Below are positions 26,893-36,267 of a DNA stretch of 64,000 bases, piece after piece. Each line of letters starts with the position of its first letter. Positions within the stretch are counted from its first letter, which is position 1. The notes beneath the pieces were generated by a model that saw nothing but the letters and a program-made list of their open reading frames with translations, was not told where the DNA came from and ran no database searches. Source of the stretch: Cytophagaceae bacterium (lineage in GTDB: Bacteria > Bacteroidota > Bacteroidia > Cytophagales > Spirosomataceae); assembly GCA_016722655.1 (NCBI GenBank), contig JADKIR010000005.1, positions 496,001 through 560,000 on the forward strand. Direction: 5' to 3'. The position numbers and the translations under genes were made by a program.

Positions 26893-27194
26893 TGTTTAAA
26901 TATCTAAACAAAATTTTAAAAATCAGATATTGAAATAGCAAATTGTCTAAACAAACAAAATTTCATTAAGTCAACCTCCATTTTTTTCTTTTTCAAAATC
27001 GCATAAATGTTTAGCTTCTTAATTTAAGTACCTATTTTATAGGCATTTACAAACTATTAGCATTTCTGTAACCCTTTTCAAATTTTTCGATTCAAATAAA
27101 AAACAACTTAAAGTCAAGTCGAATAATTGTTTTTCGATTATAATCAATTTTCATATTTTATAATAACTTTACATCTATCAATTTTAAATAATAA
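26893..27194. other. Gene-free AT-rich interval before the thiolase
   Basis: About 300 bp without an ORF, RNA fold or repeat that I can support. It should carry the thiolase promoter, but no clean TAnnTTTG box at a convincing spacing was found. Confidence 0.45.
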
Positions 27195-28373
27195 ATGAAA
27201 GAAGTTTATATAGTTGCGGCAAAAAGAACCCCTATTGGTAGCTTTGGAGGTATGTTTTCGGGCACTTCTGCGGTACAATTAGGAAGCAGCGTTACCAAAT
27301 CAGTAGTCGAAGAGTCAAAAATAAATCCGGAGCATATTGACGAGTTTTTTTATGGTTCGGTAGTACAAGCTAATCTTGGTCAGGCACCAGCTACACAGGT
27401 AACTTTGGGTGCAGGTTTGTCAGAGAAAATCCCAACTACATTGATCAATAAAGTGTGTGCATCGGGCATGAAAGCCACTATGCTGGCCGCCCAAAGTATT
27501 CAGTTGGGACAAAATCAGGTCGTGATTTCCGGTGGAATGGAAAACATGTCGCAGATTCCGTTTTATCTTGAAAAAGCCAGGTACGGTTACGGATATGGAA
27601 ACGGACAATTGATTGACGGTTTGGCAAAAGATGGCCTTACAGATGTTTACCAGCAAAAAGCCATGGGTTGTTTTGCTGATGCTACTGCCGAAAAATTTGA
27701 AATTAGCAGAGAAGAACAAGATGAATATGCGATAAACTGTTACAAAAAAATAGCGGAAAATACTCAAAATGGCAATTTTGCCAAAGAAATTGCATCAGTA
27801 GAAATCAAAGATCGTAAGGGAAATGTAAGTCTGATTTCGGAAGATGAAGAATACAAAAAAGTAAATTTTGATAAAATTCCCGGTTTAAAACCTGCATTTA
27901 CCAAAGAAGGCACTGTTACAGCAGCCAATTCTTCGACGATAAACGATGGAGCCGCCAGTTTAATATTGGTATCAGGAGAATATTTGAAAGCGAATAATCT
28001 TACACCATTAGCAAAAATCATCTCCTATGCCGATGCTTCACAGGCACCCGAATGGTTTACCACTTCACCGGTAATAGCGGCTGAAAAAGCCTTAAAATCA
28101 GCCAATTTATCAATTTCAGATATTGATTACTTCGAAGTAAATGAGGCTTTTGCAGTAGTGGCAATGGCGTTTGCCAAACACTTCAATATTTCACATGAAA
28201 AACTCAATGCTTTTGGTGGAGCGGTGGCATTAGGACACCCACTGGGATGTTCAGGAGCAAGAATAATCGTTACTTTGATTAATGTACTGAAATCAAAATC
28301 CGGAAAATACGGAATGGCAGCCATCTGTAATGGCGGCGGGGGTGCAAGTGCAATAATTATTGAGAATCAGTAA
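27195..28373 (+). CDS. Acetyl-CoA C-acyltransferase (thiolase)
   Basis: The 392-residue product contains the three thiolase signatures: the acyl-enzyme cysteine in NKVCASGMKA (C88), GGAVALGHPLGCSGAR with the general-base histidine, and CNGGGGASA with the second cysteine. Length and motifs fit biosynthetic acetoacetyl-CoA thiolase (AtoB/PhaA type) better than the FadA type. It joins two acetyl-CoA or works in reverse. No beta-oxidation gene is adjacent. The last 17 bases overlap hisD on the other strand. Confidence 0.92.
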   Translation: MKEVYIVAAKRTPIGSFGGMFSGTSAVQLGSSVTKSVVEESKINPEHIDEFFYGSVVQANLGQAPATQVTLGAGLSEKIPTTLINKVCASGMKATMLAAQSIQLGQNQVVISGGMENMSQIPFYLEKARYGYGYGNGQLIDGLAKDGLTDVYQQKAMGCFADATAEKFEISREEQDEYAINCYKKIAENTQNGNFAKEIASVEIKDRKGNVSLISEDEEYKKVNFDKIPGLKPAFTKEGTVTAANSSTINDGAASLILVSGEYLKANNLTPLAKIISYADASQAPEWFTTSPVIAAEKALKSANLSISDIDYFEVNEAFAVVAMAFAKHFNISHEKLNAFGGAVALGHPLGCSGARIIVTLINVLKSKSGKYGMAAICNGGGGASAIIIENQ

Positions 28374-29628
28374 CCAACCTGATACTCACCGCATTTTTGT
28401 GAGCAATCAGGCTTTCGGCTTCGGCCATGGTTTCAACAACCGGGCCTAATTGCTCCAAACCCTTTCTCGAAATACGCTGGAAAGTTATTTTCTTCACAAA
28501 ACTATCCACCGAAACTCCACTGTAAGCTTTTGCAAAGCCGTTGGTTGGCAAGGTATGATTGGTGCCGGAAGCATAATCACCGCAAGATTCGGGTGTATAA
28601 TCACCGATAAAAACTGATCCTGCATTAATTATTTTATCCAGAATTTCCTCGGGTTTATCAATTGCAAGTATCAAATGCTCTGGTGCATATTGATTTAAAA
28701 TTTCTATAGCATCATTTAAATCTTTTACCAAAATACCTTTTGAGTTTTCCAAAGATTTTGCCGCCAAATCCTTACGAGGCAGATTTTCTAATTGGCGATA
28801 AACAGCTTCTATTGATTTTTCAATAATATTCTTATCATCAGCGACCAAAATCACCTGACTATCGGCTCCATGCTCAGCTTGTGAAAGCAAATCGGAGGCA
28901 ATAAATTCCGGATTTGCCCTAAAATCAGCCAAAACGGCAACCTCAGAAGGTCCAGCCGGCATATCAATCGCAATCCCATATTGATTTACCATTTGTTTGG
29001 CAGCCGTTACATATTGATTACCCGGACCAAAAATTTTATACACTTGTGGCACCTGTTCAGTACCAAAAGCCATTGCTGCAATGGCCTGAGCACCTCCAAT
29101 TCTAAAAATATCAGTTACGCCTGAAATTTTTGCGGTATAATAAATTGCAGGATGGTTACTTGGAGAGCACAGGACTATCTGTTTACAACCTGCTATGGCC
29201 GCAGGAATTGCCAACATCAAAACCGTTGAAAATAATGGAGCTGTACCTCCTGGAATATAAATACCTACTTTTTCAATCCCTACGCTTTTTCTCCAGCACT
29301 CCACACCCGGAATGGTTTCAATGATTTCCGGAGCAGAGACCTGAGCTTCATGGAATTTATAAATATTTTGAAATGCCTGATCTATCGCTGATTTTAATTC
29401 GGGAGAAATCTGATTTTCAGCGTTTTTTATCTCAAAATCATCTACTTTGAAATTATCCAGTAAAATATTGTCAAATTCCAGAGCAAATCTCCTCAGTGCC
29501 TGATCTCCTTCATGTTTTACAGCATCCAAAACCGGCTTTACCCTAAGGCTGATTTCCTCAAAATCCTGAGTTGGTCTTTGAAGTATTTCTTTCAATAATT
29601 CCTTATCAGGAAATTCAAATATTTTCAT
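28357..29628 (-). CDS. hisD: Histidinol dehydrogenase
   Basis: The 423-residue product has the signature MPAGPSEVAVLAD...DLLSQAEHG and GPGNQYVTAAK, with zinc ligands in the SQAEHG and C-terminal EHLILAI regions. It catalyses the last two steps of histidine synthesis, histidinol to histidine with two NAD+. It follows hisG by 32 bp. The other his genes are not downstream, because a convergent thiolase takes that place; the pathway must be completed elsewhere. Confidence 0.95.
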   Translation of the reverse strand: MKIFEFPDKELLKEILQRPTQDFEEISLRVKPVLDAVKHEGDQALRRFALEFDNILLDNFKVDDFEIKNAENQISPELKSAIDQAFQNIYKFHEAQVSAPEIIETIPGVECWRKSVGIEKVGIYIPGGTAPLFSTVLMLAIPAAIAGCKQIVLCSPSNHPAIYYTAKISGVTDIFRIGGAQAIAAMAFGTEQVPQVYKIFGPGNQYVTAAKQMVNQYGIAIDMPAGPSEVAVLADFRANPEFIASDLLSQAEHGADSQVILVADDKNIIEKSIEAVYRQLENLPRKDLAAKSLENSKGILVKDLNDAIEILNQYAPEHLILAIDKPEEILDKIINAGSVFIGDYTPESCGDYASGTNHTLPTNGFAKAYSGVSVDSFVKKITFQRISRKGLEQLGPVVETMAEAESLIAHKNAVSIRLVTDSQ

Positions 29629-29660
29629 TAAATCATTAATTTAAAACCAATTATTAGGTT

Positions 29661-30521
29661 TTACAATATCATTTTTTCAATCGGTATCACCAAAATCCCC
29701 TGTGCTCCGGCTTCTCTTAGAGCTTCAATTTTTTCCCAAAATTCACTTTCTTCCAAAACAGAATGAACTGAACTCCAGCCATCAATCGCCAGTGGCATCA
29801 CTGTTGGACTTTTCATTCCTGAAATGATATTTATTATTTTGTCCAGTTTATCATTGGGAGCGTTGAGCAAAATATATTTATTGTCCTGGGCTTTCTGAAC
29901 GGCATTGATTCTGAATAAAATCTTTTCAAGAATCCCGGTTAGCTCAGGATTCAGATTTTTATTTCCAATTAATACTGCTTCTGACTTAAATATCTTCTGA
30001 ACTTCTTTCAAACCATTACTCAAAAGCGTACTACCAGAGCTCACTATATCACAAACGGCATCAGCCAGGCCGATAGAAGGGGCTATTTCAACCGAGCCGC
30101 TAATTTCATGAATTTCTGACTCAAGATTATTGTCTTTTAGATATGCTGAAAGCAATCTTGGATAGGAAGTAGCTATACTTTTGCCATTTAAAAACTCTGG
30201 TCCTGTGTATTCTATCTCTCTGGGAATGGCGATAGATAATCTGCATTTCGAAAAGCCTAACTTTTTGACAGTATCTACATCCTTTTCACTTTCTATGAGT
30301 ACATTCTCCCCTACTATACCTAAATCAGCCACACCATCTTCCACATAACCGGGAATGTCATCATCACGCAAAAAAAGAAATTCGGCCGGAAAATTGGAAG
30401 ATTCAGATTTCAAACGACCTTTTCCCATGTCGAGCTTTATACCACATTCTTTAAACAATGCTATCGAATCTTCACTTAATCTGCCTGATTTTTGTATGGC
30501 AATCTTTATTCTTTGGCTCAT
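29661..30521 (-). CDS. hisG: ATP phosphoribosyltransferase, long form
   Basis: The 286-residue product has the catalytic part (KIAIQKSGRLSEDSIALF, VADLGIVGENVL, ISGSVEIAP, DAVCDIVSSGSTL) and a C-terminal ACT-like regulatory domain (about 75 residues). That is the long, HisZ-independent form inhibited by histidine. It performs the first committed step of histidine synthesis and leads the hisG-hisD unit. Confidence 0.95.
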   Translation of the reverse strand: MSQRIKIAIQKSGRLSEDSIALFKECGIKLDMGKGRLKSESSNFPAEFLFLRDDDIPGYVEDGVADLGIVGENVLIESEKDVDTVKKLGFSKCRLSIAIPREIEYTGPEFLNGKSIATSYPRLLSAYLKDNNLESEIHEISGSVEIAPSIGLADAVCDIVSSGSTLLSNGLKEVQKIFKSEAVLIGNKNLNPELTGILEKILFRINAVQKAQDNKYILLNAPNDKLDKIINIISGMKSPTVMPLAIDGWSSVHSVLEESEFWEKIEALREAGAQGILVIPIEKMIL

Positions 30522-30676
30522 TCCTAAACGTTTTTTTTTGCAAAATTAAGCCCCATGACACCAAAATCAAAGGTTATTTTGTTTTAATATTTATTTTATT
30601 TTCAAAATATTTTGAAAATTCAAAAATATTGATTTAAATTTATGCCGTTATCATAAGAACCTATAAAAGCCTTTCC

Positions 30677-30799
30677 ATGAAAGAATTGAACTATAAAAGT
30701 GCAAAAAACAATAACACTTTCCTAAGTTACAGATGGTTTAGAATCTTGAATCTCATTATCCTTTTGATTATTGGAATATTGGGATTAATAAGTTTTTAG
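30677..30799 (+). CDS. Candidate 40-residue single-helix membrane protein
   Basis: ATG 30677 opens a 40-codon frame. The first 22 residues are polar and basic and the rest is one hydrophobic helix (ILNLIILLIIGILGLISF) ending at TAG 30797. It sits alone in the 337-bp gap between hisG and the subtilase, 59 bp before the latter, and is oriented with it. Polar head plus one helix is the usual shape of small membrane proteins, but no homologue is recognised. Chance cannot be excluded in AT-rich DNA, where hydrophobic codons are frequent. Confidence 0.45.
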   Translation: MKELNYKSAKNNNTFLSYRWFRILNLIILLIIGILGLISF

Positions 30800-30858
30800 A
30801 CTTAGTATTAAAAATTGAATGAAAAAAAATCTTTAATTTTGGGAAAAGCCATTCCAAA

Positions 30859-32478
30859 TTGAAGAAAATTTATATCATTTTTTTTAGCCTTTTCTGCTTT
30901 GCCGTTTCCGGTCAAAACAAATATTTTATTTATTTAAAAGACAAATCTGGTACGGCTTATACTACGAATAAACCCGAAGAATTTCTGTCTGCAAGAAGTA
31001 TAGACAGACGAAAAACCCAGAATATACAGATTACACCTAGAGATATCCCTGTTAATCAATCTTATTTAACACAAATAAGTGCAAAAGGTGCAAAAATCAT
31101 TGGAAAATCAAAATGGCTCAATGCGGTATTGATTTCTGCTTCAGAAACGCAACTCAATGAAATTAAAAAACTAAGTTTTGTGAGCTCCGTAGAAGGAAAC
31201 GGAGATATCAGAGGTGCTAGAATTGGTCAAAAATCAGATTTTAATAACAAATTTGGAGTTCAGGAAGAATACAATTACGGCAACTCCCTCAATCAGATTC
31301 AGCAATTGGGAGCAGATAAAATGCACAAAGCCGGTTATACGGGGAAAGGAATCCTGATAGCAATTCTTGATTCCGGTTTTGAAAATGCCATCAATCTCGA
31401 TGTGTTTAAGCATCTGGTTTCGGAGAAAAAAATATTGATGACATACGATTTTGTGGATCAGGAAACTGACGTTTATGATGATCACAATCATGGCACTTCG
31501 GTTTTGAGTTGTATTGCAGCCAAATCACCCGGAAAGCTTTATGGCACAGCCCCCGATGCCACAGTGGCACTATTCCGAACAGAAGATGTATCATCAGAAA
31601 CCAAAATAGAAGAAGTCAACTGGTTGATTGCTGCCGAAAAGGCTGATAGTTTGGGAGCCGATGTAATCAATTCTTCTTTAGGATATTACGAATTTGACAA
31701 TCCCAAACAGGATTATACATATGCCGACATGAACGGGAAAAATACCATTTGTGCCAAAGCCGCCGATTTCGCCGCCGGAGTCGGAATAATTGTGGTTGTT
31801 TCTGCAGGTAACGAAGGAAACACCGCCTGGAAATATATTTCAACTCCTGCTGATGCAGATTCGGTAATATCAGTTGGGGCGGTAGATGTCAACGGCAATC
31901 CTGCAGGTTTTTCCTCCTTTGGGCCCGGAGCAACTGGTCTTGTGAAGCCAGAAGTGGCAGCAAGAGGTTCGCAAACTGCTCTTGCCTATCCCAACAATAC
32001 CATTGGAACTTCAAGCGGCACATCTTTCTCCTCTCCTATTATGGCGGGTTTTTGTGCTTCATTAAAGCAAGCATTCCCGACCATTACAGCCATGCAAATG
32101 AGGAAAGTCATCATCGAATCTGCTTCAAAATTTGAAACCCCGGATACCAGAATAGGTTACGGAATCCCGAATTATGAGAAAGCCGCAAAGCTTGCTGAGG
32201 AATTGATTGCCAGGCCATTGGCGATTGAAAATCAGGAATTTGATTTTAGCATAAGTCCAAATCCGTTTTTTAATAATTCTGAAATCAAACTTTCGGGAAT
32301 AGAACCAAAACCAGACGCTGAATATTTTGTTATTGATTATTCCGGCAAAACAGTTTTCACAAAAAATGGTATTATAAAACTCAATGAGGCACTCCAAAAA
32401 CTTCAGCCAGGCAATTATATTTTGAAATTAAAAAGTGGTGAAAGGGTGTATTCAGGAAAAGTGGTTAAGGGGGATTGA
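30859..32478 (+). CDS. Secreted S8 subtilisin-like protease with type IX secretion tail
   Basis: The start is a TTG at 30859, followed by a good signal peptide (KKIYIIFFSLFCFAVSG). The catalytic triad motifs are ILDSGFE (Asp), NHGTSV (His) and GTSFSSPIMAG (Ser), and the oxyanion Asn is in SAGNEGN. A propeptide-like region precedes the catalytic domain. The last 80 residues (FSISPNPFFN to YILKLKSGERVYSGKVVK) form a type A C-terminal sorting domain of the type IX secretion system, so the enzyme is exported to the surface or medium. It stands alone and ends in a terminator. Confidence 0.9.
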   Translation: MKKIYIIFFSLFCFAVSGQNKYFIYLKDKSGTAYTTNKPEEFLSARSIDRRKTQNIQITPRDIPVNQSYLTQISAKGAKIIGKSKWLNAVLISASETQLNEIKKLSFVSSVEGNGDIRGARIGQKSDFNNKFGVQEEYNYGNSLNQIQQLGADKMHKAGYTGKGILIAILDSGFENAINLDVFKHLVSEKKILMTYDFVDQETDVYDDHNHGTSVLSCIAAKSPGKLYGTAPDATVALFRTEDVSSETKIEEVNWLIAAEKADSLGADVINSSLGYYEFDNPKQDYTYADMNGKNTICAKAADFAAGVGIIVVVSAGNEGNTAWKYISTPADADSVISVGAVDVNGNPAGFSSFGPGATGLVKPEVAARGSQTALAYPNNTIGTSSGTSFSSPIMAGFCASLKQAFPTITAMQMRKVIIESASKFETPDTRIGYGIPNYEKAAKLAEELIARPLAIENQEFDFSISPNPFFNNSEIKLSGIEPKPDAEYFVIDYSGKTVFTKNGIIKLNEALQKLQPGNYILKLKSGERVYSGKVVKGD

Positions 32479-32500
32479 AATTCAAGAAAAACATTTAAAA

Positions 32501-32530
32501 AAAAATCCCGGCTCTCACCGGGATTTTTTT
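32501..32530. terminator. Bidirectional terminator between subtilase and gldC
   Basis: AAAATCCCGG / CCGGGATTTT with a 6-base loop, A run before and T run after. It serves both convergent genes; the gldC stop codon touches its edge. Confidence 0.85.
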
Positions 32531-32870
32531 ATTTTTCTTTTTGTGCTTCCTCTTTCAGATGTTCCGTCATTTTTTTCCCTGCTTCTTCCAAGATTTCAAG
32601 CATCTTTGGGTCTTGTGTTGAGTCTTTGAGCATCTGGGCTAAATTTCCCACTACATCTACTGCAAAATGATTCATTTCATCTACCGGCATATCTTTGGTC
32701 CAAAGATTTATACCCAAAAGTCCTTTATGATAATGATCCCACACACTTATAGAAATCGCTTTGCTTTCGTTGATACCTTCATTAGGATTTTCGGTAGCAT
32801 CCCAAAAAATCTTTTCAGGAACACGGTCGGCATCCAGTTCAATTGTAAAATTTATTTCTGATTTGGCCAT
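32529..32870 (-). CDS. gldC: Gliding motility protein GldC
   Basis: The 113-residue cytoplasmic protein reads like GldC: a SEINFTIELDADRVPEKIFWDATE start and the strongly conserved LWTKDMPVDEMNHF core. GldC is linked to type IX secretion/gliding in Bacteroidota, though its exact role is unclear. ATG 32870 is preferred over a TTG seven codons upstream because family members begin close to this residue. It lies 35 bp after a DUF4197 lipoprotein in the same direction. Presence of this gene agrees with the T9SS tail on the neighbouring subtilase. Confidence 0.87.
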   Translation of the reverse strand: MAKSEINFTIELDADRVPEKIFWDATENPNEGINESKAISISVWDHYHKGLLGINLWTKDMPVDEMNHFAVDVVGNLAQMLKDSTQDPKMLEILEEAGKKMTEHLKEEAQKEK

Positions 32871-32905
32871 TAATTTTAGTTTTTTCTGCAAATATCATTT
32901 ATAAA

Positions 32906-33625
32906 TTATAGGCTACCAAATACTCTTTTCAGAAGTTCAGAAGTACGGGCCAACGGGTTTTCTCTGATTTTAGCTTCTTCCTGTGCCACTAATATAAACA
33001 ATCCGTCAATTGCTTTCTGAGTTGCATAGCCTTTCAAATCAGGGTTAATTTGCTTTACAAAAGGAATTTTATTGTATTTACCTGCGATTTCTCCGTAATA
33101 TTTAGTGGCATTGGTTTTATTGAGTGAATTGACCATTATTGGCTCAAATGCCTGGACGAGTTGCGGAGAAGTGGTTCTTCTCAAAAATTGAGTTGCAGCG
33201 TCTTTTTCACCTTTCAAAATATTAATAGCATCAGTGATAGTCAACTGCTTAATCGCCGAAATAAATATCGGCTTTGCCTCCTGAGCTGCTTGCTCTGCTC
33301 CGCGATTGAGCGAAAGCATAAATTTGTCAACTTCACCTCCCAAACCAATATTTCTTAGGGTCGATTCCACTTTTTGTACCTCCGGTGGCAGTAATATTTT
33401 AATGGCTGGATTAAGAAAAAAACCATCGGTTGCCGAAGCTTTGTCAGCACCCAGATTAATTCCTACACTCAAAGCCTCTTTCAAACCTGCAGATATCTCC
33501 TGCTCAGAGAGTGGTGCTCCTGATAGAACCGCATTTACAACATTTCCCAAATTGATTTTTTGACCGCATGAAACCAAGCCAATGGATAAAATAAAAGAGA
33601 TAAAAAAGATTTTTTTCATTTTCAT
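32906..33625 (-). CDS. DUF4197 lipoprotein
   Basis: The 239-residue product has a lipoprotein signal peptide (GLVSC, Cys20) and an all-helical body with LSEQEISAGLKEALSVGINLGADKAS near the start and YATQKAIDGLFILVAQEEAKIRENPLAR at the end. These mark DUF4197, a periplasmic family of unknown function. It is the first gene of a likely unit with gldC. Confidence 0.82.
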   Translation of the reverse strand: MKMKKIFFISFILSIGLVSCGQKINLGNVVNAVLSGAPLSEQEISAGLKEALSVGINLGADKASATDGFFLNPAIKILLPPEVQKVESTLRNIGLGGEVDKFMLSLNRGAEQAAQEAKPIFISAIKQLTITDAINILKGEKDAATQFLRRTTSPQLVQAFEPIMVNSLNKTNATKYYGEIAGKYNKIPFVKQINPDLKGYATQKAIDGLFILVAQEEAKIRENPLARTSELLKRVFGSL

Positions 33626-33733
33626 AAAATTAATTAAAATTGGAATTGTCCGAATATTTAGAGAACTTCGAACGTCGAATATTTAAACAACAAATACCTG
33701 TAATAAGTAACAAATATAACCGGATATTTTTTA

Positions 33734-34991
33734 ATGAAATTGATTTTTGCTGAGGTAATTACGATTGGAGATGAAATACTTTACGGGCAAATTACCGACA
33801 CAAACACCAAATGGATCAGTGAAAATCTGGATAAAATTGGGATAAAAACCATTCGAAAATCTTCGGTTGGTGATGTTAAAAAGGAAATCCTTAATATTCT
33901 AAATGAAAGCTTAAAAAGAGCTGATATTGTGCTGATTACAGGTGGATTAGGACCTACCAAAGATGACATCACAAAAAAAACACTTGCAGATTTTTTCGGC
34001 GACCACCTCGTAATCAACACACATGCTGAGGCTTTTGTAAAGAATTTTTTCGAAAAAAGAGGTCGTGAATTTACTGAAATCAACCGTCAACAAGCTGCAC
34101 TTCCCTCAAAATGTATTTATCTGCACAATGCAACCGGCACTGCCCCCGGTATGTGGTTTGAAAAAGATGGGAAAATAATCGTTTCTATGCCAGGAGTAAC
34201 TGTCGAGATGCACTATTTGATGGAATATGAAGTTTTGCCAAGACTCAAAAAAAGATTTGAATTACCTGAAATCATCCATCAGGTAATAAGGACCATTGGC
34301 TTGGGAGAGTCATTTTTGGCTGAAAAAATCTCAGATTGGGAAGATAATTTGCCAGAAAACCTGAAACTTGCCTATTTGCCCAGCTTTGGTGAAGTTAAAC
34401 TAAGGATTACCAGGGGTTGATTTTGACAGAGAAAAACTCAAAAAACAAATTGATGCGGAAGTAAAAAAATTATCACCCATCATTAGCGAATATATCTACA
34501 GCCTTGAAAATGAAAACATTGAAGAGGCTATTGGTGAAGTATTGAAAAATAAAAATATGACAGTTGGAGTAGCTGAAAGTTGTACCGGAGGCTATTTATC
34601 GCATCTGTTCACATCTATTCCGGGTAGCTCAGCTTATTTTATGGGTGGAATAGTGAGCTATTCCAACGAAGCAAAAATGGCGGTTTTGAATGTAAAACAA
34701 GAAACATTAACTAAATTTGGGGCAGTAAGTGAAGAAACCGTTATTGAGATGGCAGAAGGTGCAAGGAATCTTTTAAAAACCAACTATGCCATATCAACCA
34801 GCGGAATCGCAGGCCCTGATGGAGGAACTCCTGACAAACCTGTGGGTACGGTTTGGCTGGCAATAACTAACGGAAAAGAAACACTTACAAAAAAACTTAC
34901 ACTTGGCAATCAACGACTGGTAAACATCCAATATAGTGGAAAAGCCGCCTTGAATTTGCTTAGAACATTGATAAATAAGGAAAGCAGGTAA
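33734..34991 (+). pseudogene. cinA: CinA-like protein, split by a frameshift
   Basis: The N-terminal part (33734-34420) is the MoCF/COG1058 domain: EVITIGDEILYGQITDTNT, TGGLGPTKDD and MPGVTVEM. The C-terminal part (in frame from 34416, internal ATG 34539/34542 region) is the nicotinamide-nucleotide amidase PncC domain with ESCTGGYLSHLFTSIPGSSAYF and STSGIAGPDGG. The frames differ by one base and meet at the run GGGG (34413-34416). Reading LRIT up to it and then VDFDREKLKK restores a normal 415-420-residue CinA. The defect may be a one-base indel in the genome, a sequencing error, or a shift site. The two halves might also work as separate proteins, since PncC alone is active in some bacteria. 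Confidence 0.83.
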
Positions 34992-34998
34992 TTTTTAT

Positions 34999-36261
34999 AT
35001 GGCAAAAATTGAAATTCTGATGCCCAACATGGGCGAAAGTATATATGAATGTACAGTGCTCAAGTGGCTGGTAAACGAAGGCGACACAGTCGATGTCGAT
35101 GATATGATACTGGAAGTTGCTACCGATAAAATCGACACGGAAATCGGAAGTTCTCATTATGGTAAAATCACCAAATTTCTGGTTCACGAAGGTGACATTG
35201 CACTTATAGGCAAGGCAATTTGTGAAATTGAGATCGAACAAGAGGCTGATAATGTGAACAGTCCGGCAGAGCCAGATGAAATCATAAATATTGCTGAAAG
35301 TCTTGAGGCTGAAGTTGAAAATCTCAAAACTCAAACCGCACCGCCAGTTTCAAGCCCAAGTAGATTTTATTCACCTTTAGTGTTGAATATTGCAAAAAAA
35401 GAGAATGTTACTCAGGAAGAATTAGATGCACTTATTGGTACAGGCCTTGAGAATCGTGTAACCAAAGATGATATAATCAGTTATTTATCAAGCCGTACCA
35501 CCAAAAAATCAAAGGTTGACCTTACCCCGGATATACAAATTAACTCCGGTCAAGATCAGGTAGTTGAAATGGATCGTATGCGAAAAATGATTTCGCAACG
35601 TATGGTTGAGTCAAAACGAATTTCCCCACATGTTACGTCATTTATTGAAACAGACATGACGGTAGTTACCAATTGGAGAAACAGAGAAAAGACCAGGTTT
35701 TTCAATACTTATAAAGAAAATCTCACATTCACGCCCATTTTAATAGAAGCGGTGGTTCATGCGATTAAAAAGTACCCGGGAATAAATATTCAGGTGGATG
35801 GTGAGAAAATCATATATAAAAAAGATATTAATGTGGGAATGGCAGTTGCACTTCCCAATGGCAATCTAATTGTGCCGGTGATACATCAGGCGGACAAATA
35901 CAATTTACCGCAATTGGCAGCAAAAGTTAATGATTTGGCACAAAGAGCCCGCAATAACCAATTAAAACCTGAAGAATTGGTGGGAGGTACCTATTCTGTA
36001 TCTAACATTGGGTCTTTTGGAAATATAGCGGGTACTCCAATAATTTTACAACCACAAGTGGCAATCATGGCTTTTGGTGTGATCAGAAAAATGCCGGCTG
36101 TAATCGAAACCCCCGAGGGTGACTTGATTGGAATTCGTCAAAAAATGGTAATTTCGCATTCTTTTGACCATAGAGTAATTGATGGCTCTCTGGGCGGACT
36201 GTTCTTAAAAGAAGTTTCCGATTATTTAGAAAATTATAGTTCAAAAAGAGAAATAAGCTAA
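34999..36261 (+). CDS. Dihydrolipoamide acyltransferase (E2) of a 2-oxoacid dehydrogenase complex
   Basis: Domains in order: one lipoyl domain with the lysine in ATDKIDTEI (K44), a flexible acidic linker, a peripheral-subunit binding domain (YSPLVLNIAKKENVTQEELDAL, residues about 120-165) and the trimer-forming catalytic domain with SFDHRVIDGSLGG. It moves the acyl group from E1 to CoA. With one lipoyl domain it could serve the pyruvate, branched-chain or 2-oxoglutarate complex; the EVATDKIDTEI form is usual in branched-chain/pyruvate E2 of Bacteroidota. It starts 8 bp after the cinA stop and precedes an MBOAT gene by 6 bp, an odd operon context. Confidence 0.87.
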   Translation: MAKIEILMPNMGESIYECTVLKWLVNEGDTVDVDDMILEVATDKIDTEIGSSHYGKITKFLVHEGDIALIGKAICEIEIEQEADNVNSPAEPDEIINIAESLEAEVENLKTQTAPPVSSPSRFYSPLVLNIAKKENVTQEELDALIGTGLENRVTKDDIISYLSSRTTKKSKVDLTPDIQINSGQDQVVEMDRMRKMISQRMVESKRISPHVTSFIETDMTVVTNWRNREKTRFFNTYKENLTFTPILIEAVVHAIKKYPGINIQVDGEKIIYKKDINVGMAVALPNGNLIVPVIHQADKYNLPQLAAKVNDLAQRARNNQLKPEELVGGTYSVSNIGSFGNIAGTPIILQPQVAIMAFGVIRKMPAVIETPEGDLIGIRQKMVISHSFDHRVIDGSLGGLFLKEVSDYLENYSSKREIS

Positions 36262-36267
36262 ATTTAT

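Noticed and set aside
32871..32891. Upstream TTG start for gldC
   Set aside because: It would add seven residues not typical of GldC and uses TTG; the ATG at 32870 fits the family start.
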